Below, in pieces: positions 39,201-51,724 of a DNA stretch of 64,000 nt (positions are counted from its first letter, which is position 1; every line of letters starts with the position of its first letter). The stretch is from Sepiola atlantica (taxonomy: Eukaryota; Mollusca; Cephalopoda; Sepiida; Sepiolidae). The stretch covers positions 102,902,500-102,966,499 of the forward strand of contig OY744519.1 of assembly GCA_963556195.1 (NCBI GenBank), read 5' to 3'. Under the pieces are notes generated by a model. That model was not told where the DNA came from. It made no database searches and worked only from the letters and a program-made list of their open reading frames with translations. The position numbers and the translations under genes were made by a program.

Positions 39201-42200
39201 ATACACTAACGCAATAAACTGGAGAAAAAGCTTCAGAACTCGACTACATAAGATACGTTCTATAGAATGTTAAACATTTATCATTTGTGCAAGTTGCACA
39301 CCGTTCTCTAATTCTAAAACTGAAATTTGATCTTACTAAAATAGTCGTGTAGAATCTGGATAAACGGTGTTGAACTGTTTCATTCCTCATCAGAAATAAA
39401 TACTTAACTTTTACTTACCAATGCTAACCTGAAGAAGACTGGTAAGCTCTGTTCATTTAATCATAAGAAAAATTTATAGTGCCCAGATTCAAGCAAGGCA
39501 AAAAATACATTGTTAATATTTTGAGATATTAGCTTTAAAATCTTTAGTTCCAACAATATGAAGTTACACAAAAATCAAATTGCTACAAGACCTATCAAAT
39601 AGGCTATTTATAACTATTTAAAAAATGATACAAAAAATCTTGTTTATTTTAATTTTTTTAAAAGTCAATCTTTAAATCTTATAATTTTATGGAAGCAGCT
39701 CATTTTGTTAAATAAGCTGATTTAATAATACTTCTAACTACACAAATGTTAACGTGTTCTTTGGAGAATTTTATCATTTATATTTAATCTATCTTTATTT
39801 GCACATTTCTTAAATAAAGATTTTGTTTTAAAGATAACATGAAGACGTTTGGATTCCCATCCAAATTCAACATAATAAATTAAATATCAATGAGTAATCT
39901 TAGATTGAAAACTGAACAATCTATTTTCTCTTGTGCGGTGTTTCATTGAAATCAAACAATCAAAATTACATCTGTATTTTTAAGTGTAGAATCAGTAAAC
40001 GGTTTTCAGATTACAAACTAAAAAGAAGAAAAAACAAATTCCCCTCTGCAAAATAGTAATTCAACCAACAGATATTTTAGCCTGTGTAAATAAAATAAAA
40101 ATGGACCTAAAAATATAAGTTTGTTCATTATCGTAGAAGACATCTATCAGGAATAATATAGGTAAAAAGTTCAGAGAGGAACTAATGATGCAGGTCATTA
40201 GGAGACACTGGTCAAATTATCAGATACTGTAGGAGGAACAAGCAAAAAAAAAAAAGTGACTTGTCAATGACAAAAGTTTTGAGTGTACGAAAATTGTGAT
40301 TCTTCTCTTTAAAAAAAAAAATACTTCGTGCATTTTGTTTTTAACTAATTCTAGAAAAATTGGTCAAAAGATATATAAAAATAAATTCATGTTTCAACAT
40401 ATTTGAAACCCGGGCAATGGCGGATAAGTTTGATAGCATTAATATGAGCCTGATTAGTCATACACTTTTTGTAATAAAAAATTAATATCAAGACTTTAAA
40501 AATAGCACGATTAAATAATTATAAACTAAGCGAAGGGATTTTTGAAATGCTTTCCTTATTAAATTGAATCAGAAACAAAATACTGAAAAATAAGTATTTT
40601 GCTAAGATTCTAGTATTGAAAACTTTTATAACTCTAGAAAATTGTTTTTTTTTAAATACCTGAAGTGTTTCCTAACTCATCACCAATAATCTTGAAGAAA
40701 TCATTTTGAAGCTCACTTGATAGCAAATCAGCTGGAAGTATTTCTCTGAGATCTCCTTCATCTAAAAGAAAATGAATGATACAATATTTTGTGAAGTTAA
40801 AAACAATTATTTTAATGATATAAAATTAAGCAAATGCTCCAAAAGTTAATTTTAAAGATTACATTTAAAAAGGAAAGCTTTTACAGATTGAAAAGTTTTC
40901 CAAAGTCTTAAATACTTTACACAAGAAATTTCACCTTCTCTTATTTTTGGATGATAATTTACATTTAAAGCATTTTCACAACATTTCATCTGTTGCAATC
41001 ACTGGTTATCTACACGTACCCTTTGTCGTCATCCCGATCATGGTTATTTATTGCATACGCATTTCAGCCATCGTATTCTACAGAAAAGTCTACTCTAGCG
41101 GATTAAATAAAAAGTACAACAAAAGCACATGAAGAAGGCTCGAGAGCACAACAGTGAAAACCAGGATAAAAAAAAATGTCTCAAAACATGTAAATGATTT
41201 TTGATCTCAAAAATAATCAAATTGGATGCTTATATAAATAGGATTAATTAAACGAAAAAAAATCAGGCTAATAATGTTGATCAAGAAATTTTAGATCGTT
41301 AAACTTCTAGTTGCAGTAGATATAATTTATTGCAGTGATAGAAAAATCAATTAATTTTGTGAAGTGAAAAAAAAGTTTTGAAAATGTATTTTTAATTCAT
41401 GTTTACATCTATATAAATTTATTCCTTTTGTCTCTGAAAAGACATAAAAATAGTGTTCATCCAGAAACTTTGGTTTGAGACAAAAAATGTTTATTTTAAA
41501 ATGTAGTACATCTTGAAATTAATAAAAAATAGGCAACACCAGGTATAACTGTTAGTATATAATGTTTGTATGTTTGCTTGAAGCTAAAATAATCAATTTT
41601 TATCAACAAAATCATAAAGTTAAAAATTGTGAAAGAAAATAAAGGTGATTTTTGTTGAAATTTCCTTCAATTGAAAAAAAAAATTAGTGGACAAGTACGT
41701 TTCTATCAACATGTTTGTTTTAATTAAACTCTTTCTCTAAAATTGTAGAGAAAAAAGTTATTTTGATCCCAAAAATTTGCATTTTAAAAATGCTTACCAA
41801 CAATAGGTTGCATTTCTTCACCTGACTGTTCAGAAGAGGTAGGTGCAATTCCTGCCATTGAGGAGCATCCAGCAGGAGTTTCTTCACACAATTCCTTAAT
41901 ATCAGCTGCAGGGCCCTTTGGGGCAAAAATAGGTGAATCACGATCACTGTCAGAATCTAATTTTTCCTTAGTGTCTCGACACTTGTCAAGGAGATTTTTA
42001 CCAAAAAATGCTTCCTGTAAAAGAGAAACATCATTTGTATAAGAAAAATGGAAAACTTTAGTAAAACAATAGACAAATACTTTTCTAGTAAGGGAGGAGT
42101 AATAAACTATTAGACTGTTTCATTAATGTACCATTACAATGGTCAAATGGCAAAAAATAGAAAAATGAAATTGATCAAATAAATAATATTAGAATTGATA

Positions 42201-45200
42201 ACTAAAATTTAAATATTAGACAACTTAGCAAAGTACTGAAGAGAATACTTGTTGATAGAACTTTTTACAACAATATACAATCTACTTTTCATAGTCAACA
42301 TTTTTAGTCTTCATAATTTATAAAATATCAAAATTGCCAATAAACTTATTTTTTTATAGGGGTAAAGAGATGTAATGTAAAACTATTATACGTCAAATAT
42401 GATATACAATTAGTAATACTTCTAACATTGATTAAAAAATATCAACAATTAGTAGCAAAGTACAGATCCTAATACCTGTAGGTACATAGGAAAACTATCC
42501 TCAAGTTGACTTTTGCGTTTAGGACGTCGACGTTTCTTGATTTTTTCTGGTATTGAGCCGGGAATATCAGTGATTGAAGAATGTCCATCATCCATAGTAT
42601 TACCTTCAACTGAAAATGACATGAAAAAAATAAATACACATCAGCATAAAACAAAAATATGAATTTCAGAATTATGAAACATTTCATATTTTGTGAATAT
42701 TTTTAAAAAGTAGTTATTTATGCCTTTCATATCAAATTTATTCACAAAACTGATGATTATATTTATAAAAAATTTATAATATCAGGTCATTATTTATAAA
42801 AATATTCCTTTCAATGAGACATTCCATTTACTCTTGTAAGAAATATCTTATATATATATATAGCCTTATCTACCCAGTATTGTCCAGATCTTTTACTTTC
42901 ATCTTTGTTTTTCTACAGTCTTTTTTTTTAACTAAATTATTTTTTTATAAAATGGGATTTGTGAGTAAAATAAAATTATTGTATTATCATTTGGTCATTA
43001 AATAATTAAATCGAACCAAATTGTTATAAAACTATAAGTAATTTTGTTATGGTAATGTTCTTTTAATCTATAAAATTATTGGATATGAATAGCTTCCAAA
43101 ACTATCAGTCTTTTAATATATGAGGATTTGTTACGAATTTTAAAGCAAGAAATGACTTTATCTAACAGTTCCAAATTCCTTTCAAATTTCGAAGGGTCAC
43201 AAAGTAATTTTGTTTTTTTTTCAACAATCAACAAAAAATTAAAATGGCTGACTTGTTTACAATATAAAGACCGTTGAAATTTGATAATGCCTTTGAAGCC
43301 TCATAGAAAGAAAGTAATTTTTAGCTTGAATTAATATTTAAAAGCAAAAATCAAATATATGGTTCCTTTGTGTTCCTTAACTAAGGAAACATTAATTTCC
43401 CAATAATACTTCAATAATGCACTTCGTCTTCAGGAATGTCATAATATAAGTTAAATTTATTTACAATTAATAGTTGGAAAAACTTTTATGAAGGAAATAT
43501 ATAATTAAAAAAATAATGATTTGGTAATAAAATCTATCAGATGTCTTTAGAAATGTTGGAATTTAAATACCATGAATACTTTGGATTTTTTAAAACTCTT
43601 ACATTTATCAAAACTCGACTAGCACTTTAAGTTAACAGTCCAGAAGTGCATATCAGGTTTTATCCTTTTATTTTTTAAATAAGACTTTTGTGAAGGTTTG
43701 GTCATTAAATTATTAATTGAAAAAAATATTTACACTTTTAGAAAGAATTTAATGAAGGAATATATATATATTTTTTTAAATCGGCCATTGCAATAAACTC
43801 TATCAGACATCTTATAAAATGTTCAAATTTAAATTACATAAATACTTTTGAGTTTGTTTTTGTTAACTCTTAAATTTATAAATAAAGATTAACTAAAAGG
43901 CAAGTCATGCTGGTCGATTTTTTTTAAAATTATTTTTTAAATAAGATTTTTTAAACTTAAATTTATTCATTACATTTTTCTTTTTAATTTTTTTTCTTTT
44001 TTTCTTAATATAGTTTCGATTATAGACACCAAATTGCCATCATAATAAGATAAGACTTGAATGCATAACAAAACAAACCTGTATTGGCACATTCGGATTT
44101 TAAGGTTAAATCATCAACTCCAATCTCAGCCTGTCGTGATGGTGACTGACGAGAGGCTGCTGGACGTACATTCCGTTGTCGAACAATGAATCCTCCAACA
44201 CCTACAAAATTGATATACAGTCAATTTAATTTTTTATTGTTTTATCTTTTACAATTTCTTTTAGTCAATACGGAATTTAGTGATGCAATTAATTATCACA
44301 AACTGTATCAATATACAATACTTACTTATGAACTTATAATAATGATTGTAGTCATAAAATTAATTAACTTTCAGAAACTATATCAATACATATTCAAGGA
44401 GGAACTTTTATACACATTAAGTTCAAACACATTTCATTATATACCACCGACAAGGAACTCTTTCATCTTTTGTCAGTAGCTTTTCATATGCTCTCACGAG
44501 TATTGATTTGAGTAATAGACACATAAGCAGTCAAGGGGAAGTATGGACAAGAGTTAGCCACCCCTTCTCCATAAAAAAAAACTAACCTTTCTTTAACCCT
44601 ACCACTAACTCTGAATGGCAAGGCCCCTTAAAAAACCTTCCTAAACTCTACTACTAACTCTAAGTTTGAGTGGAAAACACAAAAAACTCTTGTAATAATA
44701 AGTCAGAGTAGCAACACCTCTCACACAAAGAAACTTTGTAAAACCACACATAATTGCCTAAAAAGTAGAATTCCCTCAAAAATATGCACAGAATTTATCT
44801 CCATAGAAAAAAAGAAAAAAAATGGCTAATGCCCTAAAATGCTAGAATGGCTTGGAAATGGGAAGTCATTTTACATTAAATTCATATGTAAAACTGATCC
44901 TTCACTCTAAATTCTAAATTAACTTTTTTTCTTTCTAGCAAGATTTTCAGGGTGTTCACACACAATCGCCTAAAAAAAGTAGAATCTCATTGTGTGTATG
45001 TGTGCAAGGGGAGAAGGAGGGATAAAGAAGGGTGTTAATCAACAATACCTTTTTTAAATCTGAAAGTATCAACCGATATATTTTAACTTTATTTTTGCCT
45101 TTAAATTCATTAAATTCCCTTAAAATTAGCTTTTTGTATAAAAAGAATGTGTAGTTTATTTCGTGTATATAAAAGTTTTAAACATTAAAAATTTTTGGTC

Positions 45201-48200
45201 CACAAAAAAAAAAGAAAAAAGAAAAAAACATGCCCGTTAGCAAGAGGAAGAGCCTCCTAAGTGCATATGTGTGTGGGAGGAGGGGGGGGGGGGTAATTCT
45301 TTGATGAAACAAAAGTCTTCTACACTAGCTTTGTGAACCGATTGAAGTATGGCATGAGGCAAAGCAAGGCAGAAAAAATGAAGAGGAAGAGAAGAAAAAA
45401 TATAAAGAGAAAGTAAAATCAAGCCAAATGATGAAAAAATAAGGATGTAAAGCTCTAGCGATTCAGCAGAAATCAGTCTTTTCCTTATTAAAAAAAGGGC
45501 TTGTAATAATTTATGATCTTAGATTAAGAGCAACTCTGAGTTAAGGAATGGATCCAAAATAGTTAAGTTAGTTAAATATGCATTTTAAAGTTTGTATTGT
45601 TTTAGGTGTTCTGCTGAACTTGAAAATGAACTATAGATATACGAGAGGTGAATGAAAAGTACCGAGCCTCACACAGACATCTGTGAAAAAAAAAATTTAC
45701 AAAATAGCCACCGCATATGCTTACATGCCAAGTTTGGAGGTTCTAATACGTTCAGTTTTGTTCTGGCAGCTTATTGAAATAGATAAAATTGAGTATCTGG
45801 CACACTTCAGTGGTGGCAAAGACAATAATACATGACGATGGACTCCAATTTTTCCCACATCCACCAGATGGACACCTACCTACAGAGCCAAGATTCAGAG
45901 TTCTATAGAAAGAGGGATAAAGGCTCTTCAGCACCAATGGGGAATGGAAGAGAGGGAAGGGTCCTATGTTAAAAATAAGAGACTGAAACATTTGTACTGG
46001 TAACTACTGCCTCGGTGCTCAGTAATACCCCCTTGGATGGTGCTGCAATATAGCCAATCCCTCCACATAAACCAGGGAGTCTTGGACATTAAAACTGGAG
46101 CTTTAAAGATGCCGATCTCAATAGATCCAGGTTTGTATTAAAAGACTGAAATCAATTCTAGGAAGATTCATTTGGATGAGGATATATTTGATTTCCAGAA
46201 AAAGATACATATAATAGATGATAGTTTCAACACAAAACGAGAAATCACCAGTTAGCAAAAGAGAGCAAACCGGGGAAAGCCGAAATTGCAACTCAACAAA
46301 GGAAGCTGTTGCCCTTCCTCTTCTGTTGGGTCATTACCAGCTACTATTATCGGAACACCCGTCCGAATGTCAAACACTCCAGAACCAAATGAAAATTATA
46401 TGACAGTTTCTTTTCGTAATTCCTTGTGTTGCACGTTATAGGGCTACACTTTAATAAGTCCTTACTTTTTTTTTGCCGTTATGAAACAAAGAAAATTTCC
46501 AATTGATGTTTAAAAAATAACTACTCATGAGTACATGAAAAGCTACTGAAAACAAAAAAAGATCTTTGTCGGTTTCAATGGTTTGCTGCCTTAAATATAT
46601 TTTGATATATTAAGTTATAAATATCAAGTTACAAAGATTTTATAATGTATTACATTCACATTTTGTCAGAAAAAATATGAAAATTAATGTCCACAATCAA
46701 TTTTTAATCTACATGATGCTGTAAAGAGAAAAAACATTTACAATTTTTTAATTAGTTGCTTTGCCAAGATTTTAAATACTGTATTCCTCTTATCTTCATA
46801 TAACCAATCAAGAAGCAAAACAGAAAACAATTGTAACAAAACAAAACAATAAAAATGATTGCCACAAAAAATAAAAACAAACAAAAAAACAAATTGGTTT
46901 TACAAAAATTTTTGTGCAAGTTTTAGAATCTGGAAAAATGAAAGATTAGTTTAATGACCTGCGTGTGCGCATGTGCATAATACAATTAGTTTGATATCAA
47001 GTGCATCATATAAATTACATTCGCAGAATTATCTCACAGCCACCATATCGTCAAACGTTAACTTACACGAGTCAAAGTTGATAATGATTCTCCAGCGATG
47101 AAGTGATTACAAAAAAGCCAATAGCGAAATGAACAAAAAAAAATGGATGACGGTTATTTATAATTTTACATTATTCTGATGGAGCAAAGGTTGTTCTTTT
47201 TTTTTGTTTTTTCGGGTGGGGTATATCTTCAACTATATAACATACCAAGACCCAGTTGTTTTCTTTGTCGTCTTTTCTTGGTCAACTCTTCTCCTGTCCC
47301 TTCTTCCAATTTCATCTCCTCCAGCTGAGATGAAGCACGCGATTCGGTTGATGGAAGGCCAGAATCTCCCGCAGATTCAGGAGGTTTGTTATCGGCAGAA
47401 ATATCCAGATCTAGGAAAATGAACAGTAGCAAAGTATGTTAATGTCAAGCCCATTTTCCTTCGGACTATCCTAATACAATTTACTAAGAACATAAATGTA
47501 GCTAGGATTATTCACATGAAGCTCCAAAGTCAAAAATCAGGACCGGAAGGGGAAAAAGGTGATCCAACATGAAATTGCCACGATCATTTTCTAAATGAAA
47601 TCCTTATCGGTTTGCTCCAGGTTATTTACCAAAGTCACTTCTTTTAAATCTGCAAAGCACACACACGGACAAGTCAGAGTTTAAACCCCCTTTTTTTTTT
47701 CCACAAAAATAAAAAGGAAATTTAAAAAAAAAAAAACAAGTTTATAGATGAGAGCAAGTTATAATAGAAACTCTTTAGAGTATGCATAGAAAGTTTTTGT
47801 GCAAAGCCGGGAAAAAAAAAAAAAAAACGCCCTACCTTTTTCACACTCTTCATTCATCATTGGGTTTTCTGCCTTTTGACCAAGCGCCAATAACTGAGCA
47901 ACACTCGGATGTTTTATTTGAGGATCTGTTTTTCTTTGTCGTCCTCGCTGTTTTTTCTTCATAATATTAGCACTTAGAGTTTGAATATGCTGCAAACCAG
48001 ATGCTGATAACGTCACACCCTCACAGAAGTACTGTTTGGGTGGCTCTGAAATAGATTTTTTTTTAAATAAATTACTCTGTAGAAATTAAAAATATTAATT
48101 TGAGGTTAAAAAACTAAAACAATTTCTTTTTATTCTTTTCAGAAATTACAATTTCTTTTTATTCTTTTCAGAAATTACAATTTCTTTATGAGTAAAATTG

Positions 48201-49575
48201 CATTTATTTTAATTCATGTGAAAAGTATTTAACGAAAAAGAAAACTTTTTTATGCTGAAGGATTTTTATTTTTAACTTGGTACAAATTTCTTGTGAAATG
48301 TCAGTCATTTATTTGTCTATCACTGTTTTACAAAATTCCTTCTCAGGAGTGGAAGAGGGGCTGTAAAAGTTTTTGTTTGTCTCTTAGGTATTTTTCAAAA
48401 AAATGAGAACAAATACTGACTTTAATATTTTTCAAAATATACAAACATTTTTTGTTTGGCTGCCACAAAGCACATTAAATTTACACACACACACAACTCA
48501 GCTTTTTATTTATATAAATATTTTTTCTAATGTTTAAGTGTACATGAATATCTCTAATAATAATAATAATATATACATATATGAACTCAAATGGAAATGG
48601 GAAGACTTAAAACTCAACATTTCATCAACTGTTGCATGGGCTTTTTCAAGAATGACAGCTCAAAAAATGACAAAGGATGTCTTTTGCCATTTTTTGAGCT
48701 TCTACTCTTAAAAAAGCCCACGCAACAGTTTGGGAAACGTTGAGTTACAGGTCTCCTTTTTTTTCCATTTTAGTTAATATTGTCGGATTTTTTAATCCTT
48801 TATTTGCCTCATATAATATATATATATGTATATATTAACTCGGTAGATTGTAAAATTTAAACTCTTTTACTTTGCAATAGTCCCGAGCTACAGTGGGGGC
48901 TGCAATAATGGATGTTTGTCTTCACTTCACATGATCACAAACATATTATAATCAAGCTCTGAAAATTAACACTCAATGTTTATCCATATGTACACACATT
49001 TTAGAAAACTTTATTATGACAATTACATTTAAGTTAAGCTTGACAATGTATATGATTTTCATCCTCAGTCTGCCAAGATAGAGATCAAATAAAAGGTAGA
49101 TTTTTTTTCGAAATAATTCCCTCTTATAAAAAATCTGCTTTATTTGGTCTATCTTGACATTGAATTGTTCTTTAATGATTGCAGATATATCCATCAGATA
49201 TTATTTGAGATTGTAATTGATAAAGTCTATATGCTGAAAATAAAAATCATATACATTTTCAAGTTCTACTCTGATGTAATAGTGATAATAAAGTGGTTTT
49301 CTGAAATGCGCGTACGTATGAATAAGCATTGTTGAATGTTAATTTTCAGAGCTTGATTATAATATTCAAAATTTTAATTAATGTTTAAAATTTTTAAGAA
49401 TACAGAGTTAATATATGAAAGCTCTGATTGATATAATCTGTTAATTATTGAGCTTATTTTTATCTGCAGTATTTAAATATACCTTGGGCAATTAGTAATA
49501 TCATTTTGAAAAATTTTTTTATATGCATTAATCTCCTCCAGGAATTTCTTGAATTGTTTTTTTCTTAAACGTTTC

Positions 49576-49612
<37 letters not shown>

Positions 49613-51689
49613 TAGCAGGTCTACCCAATGTTGCCCGGGGCCATAAAAACAAAAGCAGTTAAAAAGGGTGTGTAACATGTTTATATTAAAACTCCTATCT
49701 CAATCCATCTCTATCTTTCCCATTTTTCCACATTCCTCTCCTCTACCCTTTATTCGCCTCTGTCCAGCCTATTCCCCTCTCTTGTTTAAATGTTTGAAAA
49801 TGATAATGTAAGTCATTCACCTGAGTTTTCAGTTTTAAAGTTAATGATTCCAAGCAAACAGTTTCTTCTCAACCCACTTCCTCAAAAATATAGTGACATC
49901 TATATGTTTTAATTTATTCCCAGGCAACGCCGAGTTTCTTATCCCCCTCCCTCTTGTACTACTGTATTATTCACATACCTGCTCTATCTAGCATATTGAT
50001 GACTCCCGGGCAATGCCGATAAAACACCTGCTCTATCTATGATATTGAGCACTTTAGATTAACTTATACTACTTTATTATGGCTGCTAGGTAATACAGAT
50101 TAACGAAAGATAGAAGTTCTTACCACTTCCCAAATGTAAAACTGTAATCTTACAATTATTATCTATTTTTTAAGCACTACTGAAACTATTTAAATAAAAT
50201 TAAGGATGCCTCCAGAGTACCACTAAAAACGCATTTTCTGGGTTTCTTGCCACCCCATCCTCCCTAGTCCGAAGAGAAGCTTAAGAAAAGTTAAATCATT
50301 TTTAAAGAAAATGCTGAGCGGAAAAAATATTGAAATTTGAGTGTTTTCTTTCCAAATTATGAAATCTTAAGGGTGCACTTAGAGATTCGGGATACTTCGA
50401 TTATCTTACTCTGTTAATTTTACATGAGATTACACTTAGATTTTATGTAGATTCTCTAACCTTTTTTCTATAGGGCACACACAAACACAGACATGGAGTT
50501 ATATATATATATTTTGATAAACTGTCATGAAAGTATAATTACAATATTCTAATTTATTAAAAAAAAAAATTTAATCTTGATTTTAAAAAATAAAAGGTAT
50601 TTTGTAATAAAATTTTATATTTTGAGGTCAAAAAGAAAATTATGCAAACACAAAATGGAATACCCGGAATAGGTTGTGGGGGCCACTTTTTGGGGGGCTC
50701 AACTTTCTTCTCTTCTGGTTCTTTTGGTACAGGTATTGGTGATGGACATTTCACTTTTTCTTCTTCAGGTTCAGGTGGTGGGGGTGGTGGAGGAAGTGCT
50801 GGTGGGGGAGGAGGTGGCGGAGTCGGAGGTACTAAAATAAAAAAAATAGAAACAAAAATTTACAATAGAACAATATATATTTAATGGTCATTCTTTTATT
50901 GAAGCAAAGATGCTTGAACTATTTTATAAAAATAAAAAAAGGAAAAAAAAAACGGTATCATTTTTAAACCGAGTATTACACTTGATATAAACATAAAAAC
51001 TATGGATCCAGTTATGATAATATGTAGTGAATCTCTCTTTGAGCAAAAAAGTAATGGAAATTCAGCAGGTTCCAACTAAAGTTTCTTAATAAATTGTAGT
51101 ACGAGACTGTGGTCCCCAGAGCAAGAATATTTTATCTTTTTTTTATGACGAAAAGTTTGTTTTTATTATATTAATTAAAGTTAAAACAAAGATATTTACA
51201 CTTAATTAAAAATTATGACATATCAAACTTGACAGTATGTTCAAACCCCATTTGAGCAAGAAAGTCAAATTTTTTATAAGCTGTTGTGAAAAATCATAAA
51301 AGGAATAAATTTGTATTGGCCAAAATATAAGTAAATTTCTAATATTTAATGATCAACTATTTCGAAAAGTAAGTTTTTTTTAAAGACAAAATTGTACACA
51401 ACCAACTTATTACTAGTACATTTGGTTGTGTGTAATTTATCATTTTTAATTTTTGAAATGTTTCCCCTGGGGCACACAGTCTACAGTTTCCTTTTAGATT
51501 TAAATGCACATCTAGCAACATCTCTGTGGATCATATGTACATTATGCATTCTGTAACTGAATAGATATTGATGCACACAATTTGAGGATTACAACATAAA
51601 CCTACAAAATTGCTGTATAGCTTATTGCTTTAATATTTTCTTTTTAATTAAAAAAGATCATATTGATAAATGTCATATTCTTTAAATGT

Positions 51690-51724
<35 letters not shown>

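Larger units (their letters stand above)
22802..40659 (-). other. Intron 13, about 17.9 kb, repeat-rich
   Basis: The longest intron. Flanking exons join in phase 1. It holds a mariner pseudogene, LINE tails, family 1 and 2 fold-back elements, a dispersed repeat in two copies and a 4.3-kb hAT-type element. Stretches 26000-27080, 27520-28400, 28700-29810 and 39000-40650 show only AT-rich sequence. Extra exons with a multiple of three bases cannot be excluded. Confidence 0.8.
44202..47245 (-). other. Intron 9
   Basis: Contains a repeat A copy (44560-45060) and a mariner-end-like piece near 45640. About 45700-46440 is more GC-balanced and may be an old repeat, but no product is recognised. 46440-47245 is AT-rich. 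Confidence 0.8.
48046..50663 (-). other. Intron 7
   Basis: Holds two fold-back elements (48590-48775 and 48942-49366) and a family 3 repeat (49578-50512). A short direct duplication of a 30-nt AATTTCTTTTTATTC-type unit lies at 48120-48185. Confidence 0.85.

Noticed and set aside
38378..39206. 165- and 166-codon minus-strand ORFs
   Set aside because: Their longest recognisable part is the antisense of the plus-strand LINE C-terminus at 38738-38899.
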